DNA of 64,000 nt. Source: Nocardioides sp. NBC_00368 (GTDB lineage Bacteria > Actinomycetota > Actinomycetes > Propionibacteriales > Nocardioidaceae). The notes beneath the pieces are model-generated. The model did not search any database. It was not told the origin of the DNA and saw only the letters and a list, made by a program, of their open reading frames with translations. The position numbers were made by a program, and so were the translations under genes. The stretch is from positions 684,501 through 748,500 of the forward strand of contig NZ_CP107970.1 of NCBI RefSeq assembly GCF_036090055.1. Direction: 5' to 3'. Below are positions 33,069 through 41,208 of this stretch, one piece after another; position 1 is the first letter of the stretch, and every line of letters begins with the position of its first letter.

Positions 33069-33980
33069 ATGTGGCAACCCGACCCCGGGTGGCACCTCCT
33101 TCCCGGAGGCACCGGACCCTCCACGCTGGGGGTCTGGCGCACCGCGGTGGGCGACGAGCCGGTCGTGGTCAAGCGGGTCGGTCGCCCGGGGACGTACGAC
33201 CCGGTCGAGCTGGGTCGCCGGCGGCACTTCGCCTACTGGCGGCGGGCGGCCGACGTCGCGGTCTCGGGGCTGGTCGACGACACCCCTGGCATGATCTCCG
33301 CCCGCACGAGCGTGGCCGAGGACGACGATGGCATCACCTTGACCACCGAGTGGGTCGAGGACGCCGCCAACTCCGGCCTCTTCGCGGCGCTCTCCATGGG
33401 CCGCTTCGCCGGCGCGGACCTCGGCGAGGTGCGCTGGCTGGCGCGTGACCAGTTCCGTGACCGGATGGCCCGGGTGGAGTACAACGGCGGCTGGCCGACC
33501 ATGATGCGTACGACCGCTGCGGACATCGCCCACACCCTCTGGGAGCGGCGTGGTCGCTTCACCGACCTCCTCGACGAGCTTCCCCAGGTCGCCCAGCACG
33601 GCGACCCTGCGCCGCAGAACCTCCTCGGCCGCACCGACGACGGCGAGCGGTTGATCGCGATCGACTGGTCCAGCCTCGGCCGTGGTCCCGTCGGCGGCGA
33701 TCTCGGCCTCTACCTGCTGCACGCGAGAGAGTCGTTCGAGCCCCTGCTTGAGGCGTACGTCCTGGGGTTGCCGCCCGGCATCGCGACCCGCGAGGAGGTG
33801 ACTCTCGGTGTCCAGATCAGCGCGGTCTACACCGCGATCAGCCGCGCCGAGTGGGCACTGAGCCGGGTCACGCCGGGCGAGGGTCCGCTGCTCGCGAAGT
33901 TCCGTCACCCGGCGGTCGCGCCTCATCTGAGGACCCTGCAGAAGCAGGCTCCGCTGGTCGAGGCGCTGCTCGAGATGTGA
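33069..33980 (+). CDS. APH-family kinase-like protein
   Basis: About 303 residues from the ATG at 33069 (a TTG nine bases upstream is possible). Kinase-like fold with ATP-lysine strand EPVVVKRVG, catalytic loop VAQHGDPAPQNLLG (HGD with N four residues on) and metal site LIAIDWSSLGRGPVGGDLG. Compared with aminoglycoside kinases the spacing is normal, but the substrate is unknown. Stand-alone, followed by a double inverted-repeat terminator. Confidence 0.8.
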   Translation: MWQPDPGWHLLPGGTGPSTLGVWRTAVGDEPVVVKRVGRPGTYDPVELGRRRHFAYWRRAADVAVSGLVDDTPGMISARTSVAEDDDGITLTTEWVEDAANSGLFAALSMGRFAGADLGEVRWLARDQFRDRMARVEYNGGWPTMMRTTAADIAHTLWERRGRFTDLLDELPQVAQHGDPAPQNLLGRTDDGERLIAIDWSSLGRGPVGGDLGLYLLHARESFEPLLEAYVLGLPPGIATREEVTLGVQISAVYTAISRAEWALSRVTPGEGPLLAKFRHPAVAPHLRTLQKQAPLVEALLEM

Positions 33981-34023
33981 TCACGACGTCCCACGGGTCA
34001 CATCCGCAACACCGTTCGGGCGG

Positions 34024-34086
34024 TTCCTGCACTTCTCTGGCGTTGCAATGCCCGAGAAGTGCAGGAATACCCGGTTAACCGGGTAT
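34024..34086. terminator. Two adjacent inverted repeats between convergent genes
   Basis: First, TTCCTGCACTTCTC (34024-34037) pairs perfectly with 34054-34067 over 14 bases. Second, ATACCCGGTTAACCGGGTAT (34067-34086) is a perfect 20-bp palindrome. They share base 34067. Together they probably terminate the kinase gene (+) and the metallopeptidase gene (-). Confidence 0.75.
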
Positions 34087-34100
34087 CCCAACGCCCGGGC

Positions 34101-35051
34101 CTACGGGTTGTCGAGATCCCGCGCCTTGAACGTGTCGCACCCGGCGATCGAGTCGGGCGTGGTCATGCCCTTTCGGAACCACGCGATCCGCTGCTCGGAG
34201 GAGCCGTGGGTGTATTGCGAGGTGTCCACGCGGCCGGTGGTCCTCGACTGGATGTGGTCGTCGCCGACGGTCTTGGCGGCGGAGATGCCCTCGGAGATGT
34301 CCTGGTCGGTGATGTCTTCGACGAATCCGTCGTTCTCGGCGGCGGCGGTCCACATGCCGGCGTAGCAGTCGGCCTGGAGCTCCAGGCGGACGGCGTCGGA
34401 GTCGGGGCCCTGCTGGGTGCGTACCTGGCCCATGGTGCCGAGCAGGTTCTGGATGTGGTGGCCGTACTCGTGGGCGAGCACGTAGGCGCGTACGAAGGTG
34501 GTGTCCTGACCACCGAGCTGCTCGAAGATCGAGTCGAAGAACGTCGGGTCGAGGTAGATGGTCTCGTCGGCCGGGCAGTAGAACGGGCCGACGGAGCTGG
34601 AGGCCGCGCCGCAGCCGCCGGTCTGGACCTGGTCGGCGAAGATCACGACGGATTGCTCGGGGCGGAACCGGGAGGTGAGGTCGGGCTGGGAGTCCCAGTA
34701 GCCCGTCATCGAGTTCTCCAGGGCCACGAAGGCGCAGTTCTCGTCGTTGTTGGCGTCCTCGCCGGTCTGGCAGGAGCCGAAGTCGCCGGTGTCGCCGCGC
34801 TCGGCCGCCTCGAGCCCGCCGAAGGTGCCGGTGCCGACCGAGGTCGAGCCACCGTCGCCGAGGACCTGCGGGCCGACACCCATGCACTGGGTGACGAGGA
34901 AGAAGACCAGCAGCAGGATGACGGTGCCGATGCCGCCGCTCGCCTTGCCTCCGGGGATCGGGATCCGGCCGCCGCCGCCACCGAACCCGCCACCGCCACC
35001 GCCGCCGGACGTCCGGCTGGTGTCGAGTCTGGCCTTCGGGTTGAACCGCAT
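34101..35051 (-). CDS. Membrane-anchored neutral zinc metallopeptidase (YpfJ family)
   Basis: About 316 residues from the ATG at 35051, which has AGGGGG upstream. Short Gly-rich N-terminus, one membrane helix (about 42-60, GIGTVILLLVFFLVTQCMGV), then an external peptidase domain with zinc motif AYVLAHEYGHHIQNLLG (HEYGH) and later VRLELQADCYAGMW, whose Glu completes the site. Cysteine pairs (SCQTGEDANNDENC and GGCGAASS...YC) may form disulphides. The family is widespread in actinobacteria with no fixed substrate. Confidence 0.9.
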   Translation of the reverse strand: MRFNPKARLDTSRTSGGGGGGGFGGGGGRIPIPGGKASGGIGTVILLLVFFLVTQCMGVGPQVLGDGGSTSVGTGTFGGLEAAERGDTGDFGSCQTGEDANNDENCAFVALENSMTGYWDSQPDLTSRFRPEQSVVIFADQVQTGGCGAASSSVGPFYCPADETIYLDPTFFDSIFEQLGGQDTTFVRAYVLAHEYGHHIQNLLGTMGQVRTQQGPDSDAVRLELQADCYAGMWTAAAENDGFVEDITDQDISEGISAAKTVGDDHIQSRTTGRVDTSQYTHGSSEQRIAWFRKGMTTPDSIAGCDTFKARDLDNP

Positions 35052-35105
35052 CTTGTCCCCCTGGAGGTGCTGATGTGTGGAGCCGAGTGCCCCGCCCATA
35101 CACTA

Positions 35106-35267
35106 GTGGTCTGTCTCGTGAGGGGCTGCGCGCTACGCGCGCCCATGGCTCACGCCTCGCTGCGTTGGCGCCGCTCGGAAGACAGCCCGGTATGCCGTCG
35201 CGTCGCCGCCTTGCGAGCCATACACCCTGAACACGCCTAGCACCGAGCCCCTCACGAGACAGACCAC
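35106..35267. repeat. 162-bp element with perfect 22-bp terminal inverted repeats
   Basis: 35106-35127 (GTGGTCTGTCTCGTGAGGGG plus CT) and 35246-35267 are exact inverted copies. The 118-bp interior is G+C-rich with a small palindrome (GCGCGCTACGCGCGC) and no gene. It lies between the divergent metallopeptidase and ABC-F genes; its right end is 7 bp before the ABC-F start. No flanking target duplication is evident. It resembles a MITE or a large hairpin element. Confidence 0.75.
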
Positions 35268-35274
35268 GACTGCG

Positions 35275-36873
35275 ATGATCACTGCCCATGACCTAGAAGT
35301 CCGCGTCGGCGCCAGACTTCTGATGGAGAACGTCACTTTCCGAGTCGGACCCGGCGACAAGGTCGGGCTCGTGGGCCGCAACGGCGCTGGAAAGACGACC
35401 CTGACGAAGGTGCTCGCCGGCGACCATCTGCCTGCCTCCGGCACGGTGTCCAACACCGGCGAGATCGGCTACCTGCCCCAGGACCCGCGAGTCGGCGACC
35501 CCGAGGTGATCGCCAAGGACCGGATCCTGTCCGCGCGCGGGCTCGACGATGCCGTACGCCGCATGCGGATCGCCGAGGAGGAGATGGGGTCGGATGATCC
35601 CAACGTCCGTGAGAAGGCGATGAAGCGCTACCAGCGCGCCCACGACGAGCTCGACGCGGGCGGTGGCTACGCGGCCGAGACCGAGGCCCTGCAGATCGCC
35701 CAGTCGCTGGGCATCCCCGACCGGATCATGACCCAGCCCCTCAAGACGCTCTCCGGTGGTCAGCGCCGCCGGGTGGAGCTCGCGCGGATCCTCTTCTCCA
35801 GCGCCGAGGTGCTGATCCTCGACGAGCCGACCAACCACCTCGACGCCGACTCGATCATCTGGCTGCGCGACTGGATGAAGTCCTACAAGGGCGGCTTCAT
35901 CGTGATCTCCCACGACAACGACCTGCTCGCCCAGACGGTCAACAAGGTCTTCCACCTCGACGCCAACCGCGAGGTGATCGACATCTACAACATGCCGTGG
36001 AAGCAGTACCTGACCCAGCGGGAGACCGACGAGGCCCGGCGCAAGCGCGAGCTGATGAACGCGCAGAACAAGGCCAAGACGCTCACCGACCAGGCCAACA
36101 AGATGCGCGCCAAGGCCACCAAGGCGACCGCGGCCCAGCAGATGCTCAAGCGCGCCGAGAAGCTGATGGAGGGCGTCGAGGGCGAGCGGCAGCAGGAGAA
36201 GGTCGCGGCGATCAAGTTCCCTTCGCCCGCGCCGTCCGGCAAGACCCCGCTCACCGCCAACGACCTGTCGAAGTCCTACGGCGCGCTCGAGGTCTTCACG
36301 GCCGTCGACCTGGCGATCGACCGGGGGACCCGGGTGGTCATCCTCGGGCTCAACGGCGCCGGGAAGACCACGATGCTGCGCATCCTGGCCGGGGTCGACC
36401 AGCCCGACACCGGTCGCGTGGTGCCCGGTCACGGCCTCAAGGTCGGCTACTACGCCCAGGAGCACGAGACGCTCGACACGAAGCGATCGGTGCTGGAGAA
36501 CATGCAGTCCGCGGCGCCTCAGCTCACCGACACCGAGGCGCGCACCGTGCTGGGTGCGTTCCTCTTCACCGGTGACGACGTGCACAAGCCCGCCGGGGTG
36601 CTCTCCGGCGGGGAGAAGACCCGGCTGGCGCTGGCCTCGCTGGTCGTCTCCGCGGCCAACGTGCTCCTGCTCGACGAGCCCACCAACAACCTCGACCCGG
36701 CCTCCCGCGAGGAGGTGCTCAACGCGATCCGCCGCTACGAGGGCGCGATCGTGCTGGTCACCCACGACGAGGGCGCCGTGCACGCGCTCGAGCCCGACAA
36801 GGTGCTCATCCTGCCCGACGGTGTCGAGGACCTGTGGAACGAGGAGTACGCCGACCTGGTCTCGCTCGCGTGA
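35275..36873 (+). CDS. ABC-F family ATPase (translation factor type)
   Basis: 532 residues. Two ABC cassettes without membrane domains. Cassette 1 has Walker A GRNGAGKTT, signature LSGGQRRRVEL and Walker B VLILDEPTNHLD; cassette 2 has GLNGAGKTT, LSGGEKTRLAL and VLLLDEPTNNLD. The linker (about 240-310) is a charged helical hairpin (ETDEARRKRELMNAQNKAKT), the part that enters the ribosomal E site in ABC-F proteins. Could be EttA/Uup-like or an antibiotic-resistance ABC-F. The ATG is 7 bp after the 22-bp inverted repeat and lacks a clear ribosome-binding site. Confidence 0.9.
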   Translation: MITAHDLEVRVGARLLMENVTFRVGPGDKVGLVGRNGAGKTTLTKVLAGDHLPASGTVSNTGEIGYLPQDPRVGDPEVIAKDRILSARGLDDAVRRMRIAEEEMGSDDPNVREKAMKRYQRAHDELDAGGGYAAETEALQIAQSLGIPDRIMTQPLKTLSGGQRRRVELARILFSSAEVLILDEPTNHLDADSIIWLRDWMKSYKGGFIVISHDNDLLAQTVNKVFHLDANREVIDIYNMPWKQYLTQRETDEARRKRELMNAQNKAKTLTDQANKMRAKATKATAAQQMLKRAEKLMEGVEGERQQEKVAAIKFPSPAPSGKTPLTANDLSKSYGALEVFTAVDLAIDRGTRVVILGLNGAGKTTMLRILAGVDQPDTGRVVPGHGLKVGYYAQEHETLDTKRSVLENMQSAAPQLTDTEARTVLGAFLFTGDDVHKPAGVLSGGEKTRLALASLVVSAANVLLLDEPTNNLDPASREEVLNAIRRYEGAIVLVTHDEGAVHALEPDKVLILPDGVEDLWNEEYADLVSLA

Positions 36874-36875
36874 TC

Positions 36876-36904
36876 CCGAGTCGGCTCAAACTGACGAGAC
36901 TCGG
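36876..36904. terminator. Hairpin between the convergent ABC-F and P450 genes
   Basis: CCGAGTC (36876-36882) pairs with GACTCGG (36898-36904) around a 15-base loop in the 33-bp gap. The arm words resemble the units of the palindromic arrays found elsewhere in the window (CCGAGTC plus CAGTT), so it may be a degenerate copy. Confidence 0.5.
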
Positions 36905-36906
36905 CG

Positions 36907-38139
36907 TCAGGTGAGGGTGCGGACGAACGTCACCGGCATCGAGGTCGGGTAGCGGTAGGAGAGCGAGTCGGTGTTGCGCTCGACCTGGTCGGCCGGCACT
37001 GCGAGGGAGACCTCGGGAAGGCGCTCCAGCACGGTGCGTACGGCTGCCTGGACGATGATCGTGCCGGGCCGCTGCGCGGGGCAGGAGTGCGGGCCGGCGC
37101 TCCACGACATGTGGGCCCGGTTGCCGATCTCGACCCACGGGTCGCCGCCGGTCATCAGCGGATCGAGGTTGGCGGCGGCGATGCACGGCACGACCGCGTC
37201 GCCCTTCCGGATCAGCTGGCCGCCGAGCTCGACGTCGCGCAGCGCGAAGCGTGGGGTGATGTTGTAGCAGGGCGGGTCACGCCACATCACCTCCTCGATC
37301 GCCTGGTCGACACCGAGACGGCCGCCACGTAGCCGGCCCGCGAAGCGCTCGTCGGAGAGCATCAGCAGCAGCGTCTGGGTGATCGTCGCGATGGTCAGCT
37401 CGTTGCCGGCGATGATCATCACGATCATCGCCTCCATGACCTCGTTGTCGTCCCACAGGCCGGGGTCGTCGATGAGGTGCGAGGTGAGGTCGTCGCGGGG
37501 ATCCATCCGGCGCCTGGCGATGTGGTCGACGATCTCGACGGCGAGCTCGATGACGCCCTCCTGGGCGAGCTGGCCGCCCCCGAGGACCTTGTGCGCGGCC
37601 TTGCGCATCGAGTCGCCGACCTCGGGGCCCATGCCGAACATCGCGGCGACCGAGAGGAGCGGGATCAGCACGGCGTAGTCCTGGACCAGGTCGGCCTCGC
37701 CGCGCTCGAGCATGTCGTCGACGAGATCGTTGCAGATGCCGCGTACCTGCGCGGCGTAGCCGTGCTCGTCGACCCGGGAGAGGGCGCGGTCGACCGGTGA
37801 GCGCAGCCGCCGGCGCAGCTCGCCGTCGTTGTGGAAGGAGTTCTGCCGGGTCGTCACGAACGGGTAGATCGGCATGTCCGGCAGGATCTTGCCCTCCTGC
37901 ACCGCGCTCCAGTTGTCGCCGTTGCGGGAGAAGACCTCCTCGTTGCGGATGACCTCGCTGAACTCGGCGTAGCCCATCGCGAACCAGAGGCGTACGCCGG
38001 GGGAGAGCTCGCCCGGGGCGACCGGACCCCACTCGGCCCGGAGCTGTTCGTGCACCTCCCGTGCCCGCGGCCCGACGGTGTCGGGTGCCTGGACGAGGTC
38101 GGTGAGGTCGGCGAGACGTACGGTGCGGGTGGGGCTCAT
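36907..38139 (-). CDS. Conservon cytochrome P450, CYP157-like (non-canonical ExxR)
   Basis: 410 residues. The heme loop is WSAGPHSCPAQ, with the cysteine ligand in place but Trp instead of Phe and Ala instead of Gly after the cysteine. The helix-K region reads EEVMWRDPP, so the usually invariant ExxR is E-V-M-W, as in CYP157 enzymes of Streptomyces conservons. I-helix region MIVMIIAGNELTIATITQ has an N-E-L-T variant of the oxygen-binding motif. Last gene of the five-gene conservon, 33 bp after the GTPase. Substrate unknown; redox partners are not adjacent. Confidence 0.85.
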   Translation of the reverse strand: MSPTRTVRLADLTDLVQAPDTVGPRAREVHEQLRAEWGPVAPGELSPGVRLWFAMGYAEFSEVIRNEEVFSRNGDNWSAVQEGKILPDMPIYPFVTTRQNSFHNDGELRRRLRSPVDRALSRVDEHGYAAQVRGICNDLVDDMLERGEADLVQDYAVLIPLLSVAAMFGMGPEVGDSMRKAAHKVLGGGQLAQEGVIELAVEIVDHIARRRMDPRDDLTSHLIDDPGLWDDNEVMEAMIVMIIAGNELTIATITQTLLLMLSDERFAGRLRGGRLGVDQAIEEVMWRDPPCYNITPRFALRDVELGGQLIRKGDAVVPCIAAANLDPLMTGGDPWVEIGNRAHMSWSAGPHSCPAQRPGTIIVQAAVRTVLERLPEVSLAVPADQVERNTDSLSYRYPTSMPVTFVRTLT

Positions 38140-38172
38140 CGCGGGGCCTGTCGTCTGGGTCTGGGCTGCGGG

Positions 38173-38757
38173 TCAGTGGGTCTTGAGGGCGTGGCGCACG
38201 AGCGCGGCGAGCGCTCGGACGCAGGCGTTGCGGTTCTTGGCGTTGCACACCACGATCGGCGTCTCGTCGTCGAGGTCGAGCGCCGTGCGGATCTGGTCTG
38301 GTTCGTAGTTCGGCGCGCCCGGGAACTGGTTGATCGCGACGACGAACGGCAGGGACGTACGCGTCTCGAGCTGGTCCAGCACCTCGAAGGAGTCCTCGAG
38401 GCGGCGGGTGTCGACCAGGACCAGGGCGCCGGCGGCTCCCTCGGCGAGGCCCGACCACAGGTCCCAGAACCGGCGCTGCCCCGGGGTGCCGAACAGGTAG
38501 AGCGCGATCTCGTCGGTCAACGTGATCCGGCCGAAGTCCATCGCGACGGTGGTCGTCGACTTCTCCGGCGTCGCCGCGACCTCGTCGATCCCCTCGCTGG
38601 CCTGGGTGATCGACTCCTCGGTGCGCAGCGGCTCGATCTCGCTCACCGAGCCGATCAGCGTGGTCTTGCCGACCCCGAAGGAGCCGACGACCAGGATCTT
38701 GACCGATTCGACGACCGTGGGCGCCAGGTAGTGGTTGTCAGAGGTGGTTGAGAGCAT
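38173..38757 (-). CDS. cvnD: CvnD-type small GTPase of the conservon
   Basis: 194 residues. Ras-like/MglA-like ATP/GTP-binding protein: Walker A GSFGVGKTTLIGSV (about 25-38), switch region TTVAMDFGRITL, LFGTPGQRRFWDLW (DxxG equivalent), and AINQFPGAPN (N-Q/K-x-D position altered to NQFP). In Streptomyces conservons this protein couples to the kinase and Roadblock proteins in a G-protein-like signalling complex at the membrane. The start overlaps the DUF742 gene by 20 bases. Confidence 0.9.
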   Translation of the reverse strand: MLSTTSDNHYLAPTVVESVKILVVGSFGVGKTTLIGSVSEIEPLRTEESITQASEGIDEVAATPEKSTTTVAMDFGRITLTDEIALYLFGTPGQRRFWDLWSGLAEGAAGALVLVDTRRLEDSFEVLDQLETRTSLPFVVAINQFPGAPNYEPDQIRTALDLDDETPIVVCNAKNRNACVRALAALVRHALKTH

Positions 38758-39097
38758 GCAGCACCTTCTGGAGGGTTTCGCGGGAGGGGCCGCCGGCGGC
38801 GTCGCTGTCGGGGCGTACCCCGATCAGGCCGGCGTCGATCATGTCCGAGGCGATCACCGCGAGGACGCTGACCGGCTGGCCGAGATGGACGGCCATCTCC
38901 GCCATCGAGATCACGCCGAGGCACTGGGAGAGGACCTCGCGCTCCTGGCGCCCCACCGAGGCAGGGGTGGCCGACGGGCTGGTGTGGCCGACCAGGAGCG
39001 TCGCCGGGGTGAGCCGGTGGGTCGGGCGGACGCGACCGCCGGTCCGGACGTAGGACCGGATCGGGTGGTCGACGTAGTCGTCAGGCGCGTCGGGCAT
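38738..39097 (-). CDS. cvnC: CvnC-type DUF742 protein
   Basis: 119 residues. DUF742 winged-helix-like protein: SYVRTGGRVRPTHRLTPATL near the start, then CLGVISMAEMAVHLGQPVSV, AVIASDMIDAGLIGVRP and LQKVLHALNHL at the end. It has no catalytic motif and is the standard third member of the conservon set. The gap to the Roadblock gene is 4 bp and it overlaps the GTPase gene, so translation is coupled. Confidence 0.9.
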   Translation of the reverse strand: MPDAPDDYVDHPIRSYVRTGGRVRPTHRLTPATLLVGHTSPSATPASVGRQEREVLSQCLGVISMAEMAVHLGQPVSVLAVIASDMIDAGLIGVRPDSDAAGGPSRETLQKVLHALNHL

Positions 39098-39101
39098 CGG
39101 C

Positions 39102-39488
39102 TCAGATCGAACGTCTCGGGGTGCTCATCGCGCGCTCCCCGATCATCAGGACGGTCGCCTGCATCTGCTGGGCGACCAGCGCCGGGTCGATGCTCATCTC
39201 GGTGACCACCGCGAGCCGGGAGCCGTCGCCGGCGCCACGGATGAACAGGAAGCCGCCGTTGAACTCGACCATCACCTGACGGGGGTGGGCGTCGACGCCG
39301 AACTGGCGGCTGATCCCGTGGCCGAGCGAGGTGAGCCCGGCGCACGCCGCGGCCAGCTTGTCGGCCTCCTCGCGCGGGGTGTGGCTCGTGCGGACCCGGA
39401 CGAGCCCGTCGGCGGAGAGGACCACGACATGACGTACGCCGCGTACTCCCGCGACCAGCTCCAGCATCCAGCTGTTCTCATCGGTCAT
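39102..39488 (-). CDS. cvnB: CvnB-type Roadblock/LC7 protein
   Basis: 128 residues. Roadblock/LC7 fold: LELVAGVRGVRHVVVLSADG, EEADKLAAACAGLTSLGHGI, VMVEFNGGFLFIRGAGDGSR, LAVVTEMSIDPALVAQQMQA. Likely a GTPase-activating or scaffold partner of the small GTPase in this complex. The start overlaps the kinase gene by 11 bases. Confidence 0.9.
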   Translation of the reverse strand: MTDENSWMLELVAGVRGVRHVVVLSADGLVRVRTSHTPREEADKLAAACAGLTSLGHGISRQFGVDAHPRQVMVEFNGGFLFIRGAGDGSRLAVVTEMSIDPALVAQQMQATVLMIGERAMSTPRRSI

Positions 39489-40992
39489 GGTTCCTCCAGT
39501 GGTTCTCAGGTGCGGAATCGGTCTCCGCGGCGGTGCTGCCGTCCTTGGGATCGACGGCCTGGCGAGGGATGGACGTGCCGGCAGCGGGCGTGGCCGGAGT
39601 GCTGAGGAAGCTGCTCATCCACGCGCCCGCCTGCTCGGCGGTCGGCTCCGGGCGGGGTGGGACGACCCGGCCGACCGGCTGCTGTCCGGTCGTGAAGCGC
39701 TGGCCTCGCTTCGAGCGGCGCTGGGGCAGGCCGTCGGAGGTGAACAGCGACGGCTCGCGCTGCTCGTGGCCGGGCAGGGGATCGGGCGCCTTCGCGGCCG
39801 CGTAGACCGGCCAGGCCGGGGTGGTCGATGCGGGCGGTGCCTTCGGGACCTGCGCGAGGAGCGAGGCAGGCACGGGGGTTGAGGCCGGTGTACGCGGCTC
39901 CGGCTCGACGGCCGGGTGGCCTAGCGGGGTGGTCATCGACTCGGGAACGAGGACGGCGACCCGCAGGCCGCCGTGGACCGACTCGGTCAGGTCGACCCGG
40001 AACCCGTGGCGGCGTACGTAGGTGCCGACGACCGCCAGGCCGGTCTGCGGGATCTCGCCGAGGTCGTGCAGGCTCACCTGCCGGGTGCCGGAGGCGATCT
40101 CGCGCATCCAGGCGAGGTTGGTCTCGTCCATGCCGACGCCCGCGTCGTCGATCTCCAGGGCCGCCCCGCGGCGTACGGAACGGATCGTGACCAGCACCTC
40201 GGTCGCCGGCGGCGAGGACTGGGTCGCGTTGGCGAGCAGCTCGGCGACGAGGTGGATGAGCGGCTCGACGTAGGCGCCCTGGACCGCGACCGGCGGGTCG
40301 CCCTCCACCCGGACGCGACGGTAGGCGGTGATCCGGCCCGCCGCGCCGCGTACGACGTCCGCGATCGCGAGCGGGTCGCGCCAGTGCTGCCCGGGCTGCT
40401 CCCCGCACAGCGTGGCGATGCTCTGCGCCAGCCGCGCCTGCTGCGCCGCCGCGTGGTCGACCCGCATCCCCGCCTCGAGCACGTCCGGCTCGGCCGGGAA
40501 CTTGGCCACCATCCGCGTCGACTCCTCCTGGATCCGGTGCGCCGACGCCTGCACCTTGCGCGACAGCGACAGCACCGCCACCCGCATCCCGGCGTCGCCA
40601 CCCCGTCCGGCCGCCCTCGCCGAGTCCGTACTTGTGGGGGCCGAGTCCTCAGTTGTGGGCGCCGAGTCCGCACTTGTGGGTGACGAAACTGTCGTTTCGT
40701 CGTCCATATCTGCGGACTCGGCCACAACAACAGCGGACTCGTCGTCCACTTCTACCGATTCGGCCGTCACTTCTACCGATTCGGCGGGGGCGGGGGTGGA
40801 CTCGTAGGCCATCGCGGTGAGCCAGAGGGTGAGGGCGACGACGGGTACGCCGGCGAGGATCCATCGCCAGATCCACTGGTCACCGGAGGCGGTGACGAAG
40901 ATGACGGGGGAGAGCGCGACGAAGAGGAGGATCGCGGTACTGCAGAACCATGGACCGGCTCGGTGGAGTCGGGCCAGGAGTGGTCGGGTCAT
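39478..40992 (-). CDS. cvnA: CvnA-type sensor kinase-like protein of the conservon
   Basis: About 504 residues from the ATG at 40992 (upstream ATGs at 41028 and 41100 are possible). Two membrane helices (about 14-36 and 44-62), then an acidic Ser/Asp/Thr/Ala linker (about 68-125), a HisKA-like helical region (VLSLSRKVQASAHRIQEEST) and an HATPase domain (HLVAELLANATQSSPPATEV, LEIDDAGVGMDE, TGLAVVGTYVRRHGFRVDL). The C-terminal ~150 residues are Pro-rich and disordered. The linker is encoded by a palindromic 21-bp repeat array (40619-40785). The Asn box and G1 box are present; a phospho-acceptor His is not certain. Confidence 0.85.
   Translation of the reverse strand: MTRPLLARLHRAGPWFCSTAILLFVALSPVIFVTASGDQWIWRWILAGVPVVALTLWLTAMAYESTPAPAESVEVTAESVEVDDESAVVVAESADMDDETTVSSPTSADSAPTTEDSAPTSTDSARAAGRGGDAGMRVAVLSLSRKVQASAHRIQEESTRMVAKFPAEPDVLEAGMRVDHAAAQQARLAQSIATLCGEQPGQHWRDPLAIADVVRGAAGRITAYRRVRVEGDPPVAVQGAYVEPLIHLVAELLANATQSSPPATEVLVTIRSVRRGAALEIDDAGVGMDETNLAWMREIASGTRQVSLHDLGEIPQTGLAVVGTYVRRHGFRVDLTESVHGGLRVAVLVPESMTTPLGHPAVEPEPRTPASTPVPASLLAQVPKAPPASTTPAWPVYAAAKAPDPLPGHEQREPSLFTSDGLPQRRSKRGQRFTTGQQPVGRVVPPRPEPTAEQAGAWMSSFLSTPATPAAGTSIPRQAVDPKDGSTAAETDSAPENHWRNHDR
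40619..40785. repeat. Palindromic 21-bp repeat array inside cvnA
   Basis: Three direct 21-base units (40619-40681, each starting GCCGAGTCC and containing CTTGTGG or GTTGTGG), a 20-base core GACGAAACTGTCGTTTCGTC (8-bp hairpin), then four inverted units (40702-40785, each ending ACTCG or ATTCG). It is read through as the acidic Ser/Asp linker of the kinase. It shares structure and core with the intergenic array at 45083-45186. Confidence 0.85.
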
Positions 40993-41208
40993 GTCGGGCA
41001 CCTGGTGTGGGGGTGAACAGTCAGGCATGAACCCGCGGGTCAGGACAGGGGGACGATTCCTGATCCAGCCCCCGGAGACCGGCGCACACACGCGCACCAC
41101 TTCATACCACCAACAGAGCGCTTGGTCACCTGCTCCGGGTGATTTTGACCATATTTCGACGATGGTCGTGGAAGCGGCAGTACGCGTCCGGGCGACTAAG
41201 GTGTCGGG

